DNA of 64,000 nt from DASUPK01 sp963743575 (GTDB lineage Bacteria; Actinomycetota; Thermoleophilia; Solirubrobacterales; 70-9), in contig CAVUQC010000007.1 in assembly GCA_963743575.1 (NCBI GenBank), forward strand, positions 1,626,350 through 1,690,349. Reading direction: 5' to 3'. The position numbers and the translations under genes are program-made. Positions 53,274 to 61,046 of this stretch are shown here, piece after piece (the stretch's first letter is position 1; each line of letters begins with the position of its first letter). Under the pieces are notes generated by a model. It did no database searches, had not been told where the DNA came from, and saw nothing but the letters and a program-made list of their open reading frames with translations.

Positions 53274-54248
53274 TTATGCGGTCCCGGTGACGATTGCCTC
53301 AGGGGCGGGCTGGGGCCCGCGCTGAAGGCGCTCGCGCACCGTTTCCAGGGACCACTGGAACGGCTGTGTCTCCTCCATGAATTCGGTCAGCTCCTGGACG
53401 ATCCGGTCCGGAGCGTCGAGCATCGGCCAATGGCCTGAGCCCGGGATTTCGATGTAACGGCTGTGTTCAACGATTTGGTGCGCGTTCCGGCCGTGCTCGA
53501 CCGGGATCACGGGGTCGACGTCGCCCCAGACGATCAGCGTCGGGATCTGGTCGGCGAGGTAGAGGCGGTCGAGGGCCGAGACGCGCTGCCCGTCGTGGTC
53601 GATCACGCCGCGCATGGTGTGGATGAAGGCGTCGGATGCGCCGTCCTCGACCAGGGACGCGTAGCCGCGGGCGAACTCTGCGATGTCGGGACCCGCCTCG
53701 ATGCCGATCTTGGCGCCGACGGACCGGACCGCGTCGCCGGCCTTCACGGACCACTCGCGGGCGAGCAGGGGCAGCACCCACTCCGAGCCCGGCAGGGCCG
53801 CGGCGCGGAGCATGGGGTGGACCTCCTTGCCGAGCCCGCCGGAGGCGATCAGCACCATCCGCTCGACGTACTCGGGGAAGAGATAGGCGAACTGCATGGC
53901 GATCCCGCCGCCGAAGGAGTGGCCGACGACCGTCGAGCGCTCGTAGCCGAGCACGGCGAGCAGGTCGCGGACCCCGGCGGCGTAGGCGCCGAGGGAGTAG
54001 TCGCCGCGCGGCTTGGCCGAGCGGCCGTGGCCGATCATGTCGGGCGCGATCACCGTGTAGCGCTCGGCGAGCCGCGGCATCACATCACGCCACGCGTCGG
54101 CCGTGGAGGTGATCCCGTGCAGCAGCACCAGAAGCTCGTCGCCGGAACCGGCGGCCTGGAAGCCGATCTTGTGACCGTGCAGTTCGATCTCCTCGTATTC
54201 GCCGAGGGGTTCTCCGCCCTTCGGCCAGGCGGGGTGCGATTCGGTCAT
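53274..54248 (-). CDS. Alpha/beta-hydrolase fold protein
   Basis: 324 aa from ATG at 54248, which overlaps the TGA of the acyl-CoA dehydrogenase (ATGA). Classic fold: oxyanion HGITSTADAW, nucleophile Ser in VVGHSFGGGIAMQF, Asp in VWGDVDPVIPVEHG, His in IPGSGHWPMLDAPD. Reminiscent of haloalkane dehalogenase/epoxide or carboxylesterase members and of polyester/acyl-thioesterases; the substrate is unknown. Because the dehydrogenase is frameshifted, the same frame appears fused to it over 763 residues; that fusion is an artefact. Confidence 0.88.
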   Translation of the reverse strand: MTESHPAWPKGGEPLGEYEEIELHGHKIGFQAAGSGDELLVLLHGITSTADAWRDVMPRLAERYTVIAPDMIGHGRSAKPRGDYSLGAYAAGVRDLLAVLGYERSTVVGHSFGGGIAMQFAYLFPEYVERMVLIASGGLGKEVHPMLRAAALPGSEWVLPLLAREWSVKAGDAVRSVGAKIGIEAGPDIAEFARGYASLVEDGASDAFIHTMRGVIDHDGQRVSALDRLYLADQIPTLIVWGDVDPVIPVEHGRNAHQIVEHSRYIEIPGSGHWPMLDAPDRIVQELTEFMEETQPFQWSLETVRERLQRGPQPAPEAIVTGTA

Positions 54249-55565
54249 TGGATCTGCATCCCCGAGATTGCGCGACTGATAACCAGCCGCTGGATCTCCG
54301 ATGTCCCCTCGAAGATCGTCCAGATCTTCGCGTCGCGGTGCATCCGCTCCACGGGGAACTCGCGGCTGTAGCCGTTGCCGCCGAGGATCTGCATCGCGCG
54401 CTCGGTCGCTCCAGACGGCGACCTCGCCGGCCTTGAGCTTCGACATCGAGCCCTCGGCGTTGTCGAAGTCCTTGCCGGTCTTGCCCATCCAGGCGGCGCG
54501 ATGGGTGAGCAGCCGCGCGGAGTCGATCTCGAGCTTCATGTCGGCGAGCGTGAAGGCGATCGCCTGGTTCTCGATGATCTTGCGCCCGAACGCCTCGCGC
54601 TCCTTGGCGTAGTCGAGGGCGTACTCGTAGGCGGCGCGGGCGATCCCGACCGCCTGCGCGGCGACCGTCGGCCGCGAGAGCTCGAAGGTCCGCATCGCGG
54701 CCTGGGTCCTCCCGGACTTGCCCTCCTTCGCCTTCGCGATCCGCTCGTCCAGCTTCTCCTTGGTGCCGAGCAGGCAGGAGCCGGGGACGCGGACGTCGTC
54801 CAGGTGGACGTCGGCCGTGTGCGAGGCGCGGATGCCGTGCTTCTTCACCTTGGCGCCCTGCTCGCAGCCCTTGGTGCCCGGGGGGATGACGAAGGCGGCG
54901 TGGCCGCGCGAGCCGAGCTCGCGATCGACCGAGGCGATCACGACATGAACGTCCGCGATCCCGCCGTTGGTCGCCCAGGCCTTCTGCCCGTTGATGACCC
55001 ACTCGTCCTTCGCTTCGTCGTACTTGGCGGTGGTGCGGTAGCCGGAGACGTCGGAGCCGGCGTCGGGCTCGGAGGCGCAGAACGCGGCGACCTTGACGTC
55101 GTCCTCGGTGCCGAAGCACTGCGGCACCCACTCGACCATCTGCTCCGGCGTGCCGGAGCCGAAGATTCCTGCGACCGCGAGCGTCGTCCCGAAGATCGCC
55201 ATCCCGATCCCGGCGTCGCCCCAGAAGAGCTCCTCATTCACGAGGGGGAAGGTGAGCCCGGAGGGGTCGGCCCAGAACTGCGCGACCGACTCGAAGCCGT
55301 AGAGCCCGATCTTGGCCGCCTCCTGCACGACGGGCCAGGGGAACTCCTCCTTCTCGTCCCACTCATGAGCGGCGGGGCGGACGGTCTGCTCGGCGAACCC
55401 ATGCGCCCAGTCGCGCACGTCCTCCTGATCCTGGGAGAGCTCGAGCGAGAACGTGGTCTCGCCGGCCTCGATCCCGAGCTGCTCCTGAATCGAAGCCTCG
55501 TCGACCTCGCCGTTCTGCCCCTGCTTCTCAGCCTGTTCGGTCGCCTTCTCCTCAGCGGTCGCCAT
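54245..55565 (-). pseudogene. Acyl-CoA dehydrogenase, one-base frameshift near the C-terminus
   Basis: About 439 aa when repaired. N-terminal domain with FAD and substrate loops (CASEPDAGSDVSGYRTTAKY, WATNGG), then helical domain AYEYALDYAKEREAFGRKII and catalytic-region frame. At 54410 an extra base breaks GEVAVW; restoring gives ATERAMQILGGNGYSREFPV and KIWTIFEGTSEIQRLVISRA then MQIQ and TGA. The recovered IFEGTSEIQ and GGNGY motifs are invariant in the family. Oxidises acyl-CoA to the enoyl-CoA using ETF. Likely an assembly indel in an otherwise intact gene. An N-terminal extension of about 35 Glu/Gln-rich residues is unusual. Confidence 0.85.
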
Positions 55566-55617
55566 TACGCGTCAAATCCTCCTAAGTCTTGTGCCGGGCC
55601 TGTGTGCCGACCCTCTA

Positions 55618-55653
55618 TTGCTACCCACAGTAGCAAAATACTACCCAAGGTAG
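55618..55653. promoter_or_regulatory. Tandem dyad operator upstream of the acyl-CoA dehydrogenase operon
   Basis: TTGCTAC-CCACA-GTAGCAA (55618-55636, perfect 7-bp arms) is followed by CTACC-CAA-GGTAG (55641-55653). The units start 20 bp apart, about two helical turns, and lie 53-88 nt upstream of the dehydrogenase start. The arrangement suits paired dimers of a TetR- or FadR-type repressor sensing acyl-CoA; the regulator is not in the window. Confidence 0.6.
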
Positions 55654-55765
55654 GAATCTTGAAACAGCTGAGCCGACGGCTACCCTGGAAGAGAGCATTC
55701 GCCCGGCGGCTCTTTCCCCTCTTCCTTCGCGCGAACCCGCATAGAGGGCTGGAAGGTGGAGCTAG

Positions 55766-56128
55766 ATGCCCAAGACGACGACTGCGCCCGCGCCCGATTG
55801 GACCTGCGCCCGGTGCGATGTGACCGTCAGCTGGATGGCCGAGGTGGAGCGCCCGGCACTCCCGGTGACCTGGATCAAGGACGGCGATGACCTCTACTGC
55901 CTGGGATGCCGCCGGGAGATGGCCGGCGAGGCTGCGCTGGTCGGGCTCGATGATGAGCCGGCCGCGAGCCGCCAGAAGGCGGAGTCGCGCGCCCGGATCG
56001 ATTTCGAGATGAAGCGGCGACCCGACACTCAGGACAGCCGGATCGCCAAGACCTGCCGCACCAACATCAAGTCGGTGCAGCAGGCGCGCGTCCGCCTCGG
56101 ATTGCAGTCGCGCCGCCCCGCCGCCTAG
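55766..56128 (+). CDS. Zinc-ribbon hypothetical protein with HTH-like tail
   Basis: 120 aa, GGTGGAG upstream of ATG. Residues 12-50 have CARCDVTVSW...YCLGCRREM, a CxxC-x29-CxxC zinc ribbon. Residues 70-115 read like a helix-turn-helix (DSRIAKTCRTNIKSVQQARV), so a DNA-binding role is plausible. No close family recognised. Its last 4 nt overlap the stop of the convergent flippase-like gene. It is divergent from the dehydrogenase operon across the tandem operators and is a candidate for their regulator only by position. Confidence 0.7.
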   Translation: MPKTTTAPAPDWTCARCDVTVSWMAEVERPALPVTWIKDGDDLYCLGCRREMAGEAALVGLDDEPAASRQKAESRARIDFEMKRRPDTQDSRIAKTCRTNIKSVQQARVRLGLQSRRPAA

Positions 56129-57037
56129 GCGACCGGGGCGGGGAGTCCGGTGGCCGCGGCCGGCTCGGGACGCATCCAGAGCCGGTCCACCACCGCCCAG
56201 CTCGCGAAGCAGAGTGCGCCGGCGGCGGCGGTCGCCGTCAGCAGCGCTCCGGCGGCGGCCTCGGCCGCCACGCCATTCGTCCCCAGGATGAGGACCACAG
56301 TGGCGGCGCCGAGGCTCGGGCCGACCGGGAGGAGCCCGATCACGGCGAGACCGATCAGAAGAGCGGTCGAGTCGAACACCGAGGCGTTGACGCCACTCCA
56401 GTTGAGCAGCAGCCAGTTGCGGGCGATCTGCAGCACGACCGCGACGCAGACGAGGGCGATGATCCGGTGGCGCCCCCGCATGCCGCGGAGCACGGCGATG
56501 CCGGTCCAGAACCCCTCGCGGCGGTGACGCGCGACCCGCTGCATGACGCCGAACAACGCGGCCATCGCCGCGAAGGCGACGAGTCGGCGCCCACCAGGGG
56601 ATGCCGAGCGGAACGACCAGGGTGAAGGAGCAGATTGCGGCGAGGGCGGCCTCGACCACCACTATCGGCAGCTCGGCGGCCAGCAGCACCGGCGCGCGCG
56701 GGCACTCGCGCGGCGATGAGCGCCGCAGGGCGGTGATCCGAACGGCCAGCCCGAACTGCCCGTTGAAGATGTTTCCCAGGTAGCCGAGGCTCGAGGCCTG
56801 GAAGAGCCGCCGCCGGCCGACCGTGCCGCCCGCCGCGTCGATGCATACGGCCCAGGCCTCGGTGCGGACCAGCAGCCAGATGACGTGGAGCGCGACGGCC
56901 GTGCCGAGCACCCAGATGGGTGCGGAGCCGAGGGCGACGATGAAATCGTGGCCGTGGCCCGCGAGTCCGATCGCAAGTGCGACCGCAACCAACATTCCAC
57001 CGCCGAGGCTGACCATCGTGGGGTGTCGGCGAAGCAT
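56125..57037 (-). pseudogene. Lysylphosphatidylglycerol-synthase-TM/flippase-like (UPF0104) protein, frameshifted
   Basis: Two frames give one polytopic protein of about 304 aa. Frame 1 from about 57037: LVAVALAIGLAGHGHDFIVA, ALHVIWLLVRTEAWAVCIDA, YLGNIFNGQFGLAVRI, EAALAAICSFTLVVPLGIPW. It breaks near 56590 at WWAPT; frame 2 resumes LVAFAAMAALFGVMQRVARH, then helices to PAPVA at TAG 56125. The YLGNIFNGQFG motif and helix pattern fit the UPF0104/AglD-type flippase-like family. One extra base (or two missing) at 56588-56592 explains it. Likely lipid or glycan transport; the break may be an assembly indel. Confidence 0.75.
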
Positions 57038-57169
57038 CGAGCGGAGTCGCCGCCACCCTCGCGCGGATCAAGGGTGTCGTTTCATTGAGCGCCCAGACTA
57101 GACCTCCTGGCAAGAGGCGCGGGCAACGTCGAGCGTAGAGTCCCCTCACGCCTCGACAAAGGAGAAGAG

Positions 57170-57562
57170 ATGAGCGGTTGCACCGTGAAGCGAATCGATG
57201 AGATGGAGGCGATCTTCGGCGGCGCCTACAAGCGCGCCCGAGCCGAGCTCGGCGTCACCGCCTTCGGCATGCAGGTGATCGACTTCCCCCCGAACTTCGA
57301 GGGCTACCCCGAGCACGACCATGGCTCAGACGGCCAGGAGGAGGTCTACTTCGCCCTGGGCGGAGGCGCCGAGATCGAGGTGGAGGGCGAGCGCCATCCT
57401 CTCGACGGCGAGACCTTCGTCAGGGTCGGACCGGGCACCACCCGCAAGATCTGGCCTGGCGACGATGGCGTGCGGCTGCTGATCGTCGGCGGAGTCCCCG
57501 GCGCCGTCTACGAGCCGCCCGATCGCTCCAAGCTCGGCGAGCCGGACCCGATCGCGAGCTAG
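57170..57562 (+). CDS. Cupin-domain protein
   Basis: 130 aa, ATG at 57170 with AAGGAGAAGAG directly upstream. Cupin motif 1 G-x5-H-x-H: EGYPEHDHGSDGQEEVYFAL, motif 2 TFVRVGPGTTRKIWPG without the usual final His, so the metal site may be incomplete. Small single cupins bind sugars or act as dioxygenases or isomerases. The VOC gene follows 3 nt after the stop, so both share a transcript. Confidence 0.85.
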   Translation: MSGCTVKRIDEMEAIFGGAYKRARAELGVTAFGMQVIDFPPNFEGYPEHDHGSDGQEEVYFALGGGAEIEVEGERHPLDGETFVRVGPGTTRKIWPGDDGVRLLIVGGVPGAVYEPPDRSKLGEPDPIAS

Positions 57563-57565
57563 CGA

Positions 57566-57949
57566 ATGGTTCGAGACAACCCGGTCTCCGCGGTCCTGAT
57601 CTCGGCTGATCTCGACGCGTGCCGGGACTTCTACGAGAACAAGCTCGGTCTCGAGCTCTCGCCGCGCACGATCAAGAACCATCTGCTCTTTGAATGTGGC
57701 GACGGCACGACCCTGCTGATCTACTTCCGGCCCGGCGACAACAACGCCGATCACACTCAGGTTCGCTTCTGGACGCAGGACATCGAGGCCGATGTCGCCG
57801 AGCTGGAGGGACGCGGCGTTGAATTTGAGGAGTACGACACCGAGTACATCAAGACGATCGACCACATCGCAACGAGCTCGGGCATCGGTCGCTCCGCCTG
57901 GTTCAAGGACCCGGCCGGGAACACGATCGCGTTGTTTCAGCCGGAGTAG
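57566..57949 (+). CDS. VOC family (glyoxalase/bleomycin resistance/dioxygenase) protein
   Basis: 127 aa. Two beta-alpha-beta-beta-beta modules: VSAVLISADLDACRDFYENK ... HTQVRFWTQDIEADVAELEG, and ending WFKDPAGNTIALFQPE, the typical C-terminal metal-ligand Asp/Glu strand. Metal ligands are partly visible (H in NHLLFECGDG is candidate; E at the end). Substrate unknown. Translationally close to the cupin gene. Confidence 0.9.
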   Translation: MVRDNPVSAVLISADLDACRDFYENKLGLELSPRTIKNHLLFECGDGTTLLIYFRPGDNNADHTQVRFWTQDIEADVAELEGRGVEFEEYDTEYIKTIDHIATSSGIGRSAWFKDPAGNTIALFQPE

Positions 57950-57981
57950 GACCCGCGGGACCGCCGCTTCTCGTCCAAAGC

Positions 57982-58005
57982 GGGGTATCCGGTCTAGTGC
58001 CCCTG
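57982..58005. repeat. Inverted repeat, left arm, flanking rnhA
   Basis: 24 bp beginning GGGGTATCCGGTCTA, the reverse complement of 58561-58584 except one base (position 16, G against C). Neither arm occurs elsewhere in the window. Sits between the VOC gene stop and rnhA. Confidence 0.8.
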
Positions 58006-58048
58006 TGCGAGCGCGCTGTCGACGTCGTTAAGGCAGACTGCGGGCATC

Positions 58049-58546
58049 GTGGCTTCACCCAGCGACCTCACATACGAGATCTGGACCGACGGCGCCTGCG
58101 CCAACAAGACCACCGGCGCTGGTGGGTACGCGGCAGTCTGATCGCCCGCCGTTCCGATGGCAGCATCAGCCATGCAGTGGGAGCTCTCCGGCGGCGACTT
58201 CGAAACCACGAACAACCAGATGGAGCTGATGGCGGTCATCACCGGATTGCGCGCCTTGCCCGCGCCCGCCCGCGTGTGCATCTTCATCGACTCCACCTAC
58301 GTGATGAAGAACTTCAAGGAACGGCTTGAGAGCTGGCAAGCCAACGGCTGGCAGACGGCGGACGGGAAGCAGGTGAAGAACCGCGACCTGTGGGAGCAGC
58401 TGTCCACCGAGGTTGCCTGTCGCAAAGTGAAATGGGTGCAGGTCCCCGGTCACGCCGGGGTCCCGTTGAACGAGCGCGCGGACCAACTCGCCTGCGCCCA
58501 ACGGGACGCCTACGCCGAGCGGAGCCGTCGGCGCCCCGTGGAGTAG
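58049..58546 (+). pseudogene. rnhA: Ribonuclease HI with two compensating single-base indels
   Basis: GTG at 58049 gives LTYEIWTDGACANKTTGAGG (Asp, DEDD 1), then YAAV and a UGA at 58139-58141. Reading with one base missing near 58138 gives LIARRSDGSISHAV, and one extra G near 58178 returns to the first frame with ELSGGDFETTNNQMELMAVI (Glu), FIDSTYVMKNFKERLESWQA (Asp), WVQVPGHAGVPLNERADQLA (His loop, Asp). So the repaired protein of about 166 aa has all four catalytic residues and degrades RNA in RNA-DNA hybrids. The two changes cancel, so the C-terminal 129 aa from ATG 58157 remain open. Likely assembly errors. Confidence 0.85.
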
Positions 58547-58560
58547 CTCGCGTCCCCCGA

Positions 58561-58584
58561 CAGGGGCAGTAGACCGGATACCCC
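58561..58584. repeat. Inverted repeat, right arm, flanking rnhA
   Basis: CAGGGGCAGTAGACCGGATA followed by CCCC; pairs with 57982-58005 at 23 of 24 bases in opposite orientation. Outside each arm lies a short, imperfectly matched CTTCTCG...AAAGC segment. The rnhA gene lies wholly between the arms (555 bp apart). Confidence 0.8.
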
Positions 58585-58620
58585 CTTCTCGGTCGAAAGC
58601 AGCGGTTTCAGCTGATCAGA

Positions 58621-58692
58621 GCGGCGCTAGCCATCCTTTCGTTCCGAGTCTCAACTGAGGCTCTGGACGCCTAGGTGACGAAAGGAACAGGC
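58621..58692 (+). promoter_or_regulatory. Leader of the 144-aa gene with small hairpin
   Basis: Contains GAGTCTC-AACT-GAGGCTC, a 7-bp stem with one mismatch (58649-58666), and a repeated CTTTCGTTCC / GACGAAAGG pair (58636 and 58677) that can pair across it and would hide AAAGGA, the ribosome site of the ATG at 58693. This may be a thermo- or ligand-sensing leader, but pairing is short. Confidence 0.3.
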
Positions 58693-59127
58693 ATGTTCAA
58701 GATCGGATGGAAGCAGGGTCAGGCGACCGTCATCGCTCGCGAGACTCACGAGGGCCAGTACCGCAGGGGCATCAACGTCTACGCCCCGACCGGCCACTAT
58801 CACCACGTCTACGACTACGTCGTCGATGTCGAGCCCGACGATGGGAGCCCGGCCTTCCGCGCGGAGTTCACCGAGATGTTCAAGTCCGATACGGATCGTC
58901 GGCCGCTCGTCGGGGAGAAAGCTCAGGTGAAGTTCAACCCCAAGACCCAGGAGACCCTGTTCGACCGCGATGTCCTTTGGAAGGAAGCCAAGGCTGAGAA
59001 GCAGGCCGGCAAGGAGAAATTCGATTCGATAGCCGAGGCGCCCGTGGGGACTCCTGCCGGTAAGCCGGGTCTGGCCGGGGAAGTGGCCCAGCAGATCGAG
59101 GACAAACTGCGCGAAGAAGGGAAGTAA
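58693..59127 (+). CDS. Hypothetical beta-rich protein with acidic tail
   Basis: 144 aa from ATG at 58693 with AAAGGA 6 nt upstream; a GTG at 58675 is less likely. The core (FKIGWKQGQATVIARETHEG, NVYAPTGHYHHVYDYVVDVE, MFKSDTDRRPLVGEKAQVKF) has the pattern of a small beta-barrel, related in feel to DUF3592/SHOCT-bearing proteins. The C-terminal part is helical and charged (DVLWKEAKAEKQAGKEKFDS, LAGEVAQQIEDKLREEG). No membrane segment. Not recognised; converges on typA with a 22-nt gap. Confidence 0.6.
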   Translation: MFKIGWKQGQATVIARETHEGQYRRGINVYAPTGHYHHVYDYVVDVEPDDGSPAFRAEFTEMFKSDTDRRPLVGEKAQVKFNPKTQETLFDRDVLWKEAKAEKQAGKEKFDSIAEAPVGTPAGKPGLAGEVAQQIEDKLREEGK

Positions 59128-59149
59128 CGCAGCTCTAGGTTGAAGGGGG

Positions 59150-61006
59150 TCAGCCGGATCCGTTGACCGCGGCCTTCTCGGCCCGCGCGCGCGTACGCGC
59201 CGCCTTCATCCGCGTCGACCTGGTCGAGGGCGGTCTTGCGGGGCCGCACCGACTCCGGCGTGATCTCGACGCACTCGTCCTCGCGGATGAACTCCACCGC
59301 CTCCTCGAGCGAGAGGCGCTTGGCCGGCACCAGCTTCAGCATCTCGTCCGCCGACGCCGCGCGGACGTTGGTCTGCTGCTTCTCCTTGATCGCGTTGACG
59401 TCGAGGTCCTCGCGCGCGCGAGTTCTCGCCGACGATCATGCCCTCGTAGACGTCCTCGCCCGGGCCGACGAAGAGCGTGCCGCGCTCCTGCAGGGAGAAG
59501 AGGGCGAAGGCGGCGGTCTTCCCCTGGCGGTCGGCGACCAGCGAGCCGGTCGGCCGCATCCGCAGGTCGCCGGCCCAGGGCTCCCAGCGGTCGAAGACGT
59601 GGTGCATCAGGCCGGTGCCGCGGGTCTCGGTCAGGAACTCCGTTCGGAAGCCGATCAGCCCGCGCGCCGGCACCAGGAACTCGAGGCGAACCCAGCCGGT
59701 CGAGTGATTGATCATCTGCTCCATCCGCCCCTTGCGCACCGCGAGCGCCTGGGTGACGACGCCGACGAAGTCCTCGGGCACGTCGATCGAGAGGAGCTCG
59801 ACCGGCTCGCAGAGCTTGCCGTCGACCTCGCGGGTCAGCACCTGCGGCTGGCCGGCGGTGAGCTCGAACCCCTCGCGCCGCATCAGCTCCAGCAGCACGA
59901 CCAGCTGCAGCTCGCCGCGGCCCTCGATCTCCCAGACCTCGGGCCGCTCGGTGTCGCGCACCCGGATCGAGACGTTCCCGACCAGCTCCTGGTCGAGGCG
60001 GTCGCGGATCTGCCGCGCCGTCAGGCGCGAGCCCTCCTTGCCCGCCAGCGGCGAGGTGTTGATCCCGACCGTGATCGAGAGCGAGGGCTCGTCCACCGTG
60101 ATCACCGGCAGCGGCCGCGGGTCCTCGGGATCGGCGAGCGTCTCCCCGATCGTCACGTCGGGCAGGCCGGCGACGGCGATGATCTCGCCGGGCCCGGCCT
60201 CGGTCGGCCTCGACCCGCTCGAGCGCCTCGGTCACGTAGAGGTTGCTGACCGTCGCGTTGGAGATCTCGCCGTTCGCCCGGCACCAGGCGATCCGCTGCC
60301 CGTCGCGAATCGTCCCGTTCCGCACCCGGCAGAGCGCGAGCCGCCCTACATAAGGGGACGCGTCCAGGTTGGTGACGTGCGCCTGCAGCGGCGCGCCCTC
60401 CTCGTACTCCGGCGCCGGGATCCGCTCCAGCACCAGGTCGAGGAGGGGGGAGAGGTCGGTGCCCTCGTCGCCCTCCTCCAGCGAGGCCCAGCCGGCCCGG
60501 GCGTTCGTGTAGACGATCGGAAAGTCGATCTGCGACTCGTCGGCATCGAGATCGAGGAAGAGCTCATAGACCTCATCGACCACCTCGCCGATCCGAGCAT
60601 CGGGCCGATCGACCTTGTTCACCACCAGGATCACCGGCAGATGGGCCTCGAGCGCCTTGCGGAGCACGAAGCGCGTCTGGGGGAGGGGCCCCTCGGAGGC
60701 GTCGACGAGGAGCAGCACCCCATCGACCATCGTCAGCCCGCGCTCGACCTCCCCACCGAAGTCCGCATGCCCGGGCGTGTCGATGATGTTGAGCTTGGTC
60801 TCCCCGTACCGAACGGACGTGTTCTTGGCGAGGATCGTGATCCCCTTCTCGCGCTCGAGATCGGTGGAGTCCATGACCCGCTCGGCGACGTCCTGCCCGG
60901 ACCGAAAGGCCCCGGACTGCCAGAGCATGGCGTCGACGAGCGTCGTCTTGCCATGGTCGACGTGGGCGATGATCGCGACGTTGCGGAGGTCGGAGCGGCG
61001 GGGCAT
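59150..61006 (-). pseudogene. typA: TypA/BipA ribosome-associated GTPase, three frameshifts
   Basis: ATG at 61006 begins MPRRSDLRNVAIIAHVDHGK (Walker A GHVDHGKT type), then DTPGHADFGGEVERGLTMVD (G3) and NKVDRPDAR (G4). The frame breaks at about 60203 (VEAD/EAGPGEIIAVAGL), 59418 (ENSRA/EDLDVNAIKEKQ) and 59213 (DQVD/RMKAARTRARAEK), each an extra base in a GC-rich run. The repaired protein of about 616 aa is a complete TypA with EF-G-like domains (domain V MHHVFDRWEPWAGD) and ends VNGSG at TGA 59150. It assists ribosome assembly and stress translation. Three indels in one housekeeping gene argue for assembly error. Confidence 0.9.
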
Positions 61007-61046
61007 GGGGCGCGGGATGGTAGGGACGGAGGCGTGCCCCTTGTGC

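Noticed and set aside
51616..53325. Long plus-strand ORF opposite the 623-aa membrane protein
   Set aside because: Antisense shadow with Glu/Arg/Asp-rich translation, while the minus frame has clear helices.
53274..55565. A 763-aa acyl-CoA dehydrogenase/alpha-beta hydrolase fusion
   Set aside because: The linker is a shifted reading of the dehydrogenase C-terminus; removing one base gives a normal end and an ATGA overlap.
57984..57990. SigB/SigF-type -10 (GGGTAT) in the inverted repeats
   Set aside because: No GTTT -35 element at the right distance, and the motif is inside both arms in opposite orientation.
58139..58141. Selenocysteine codon in rnhA
   Set aside because: RNase HI has no selenocysteine, no SECIS-like structure is evident, and two indels explain the sequence fully.
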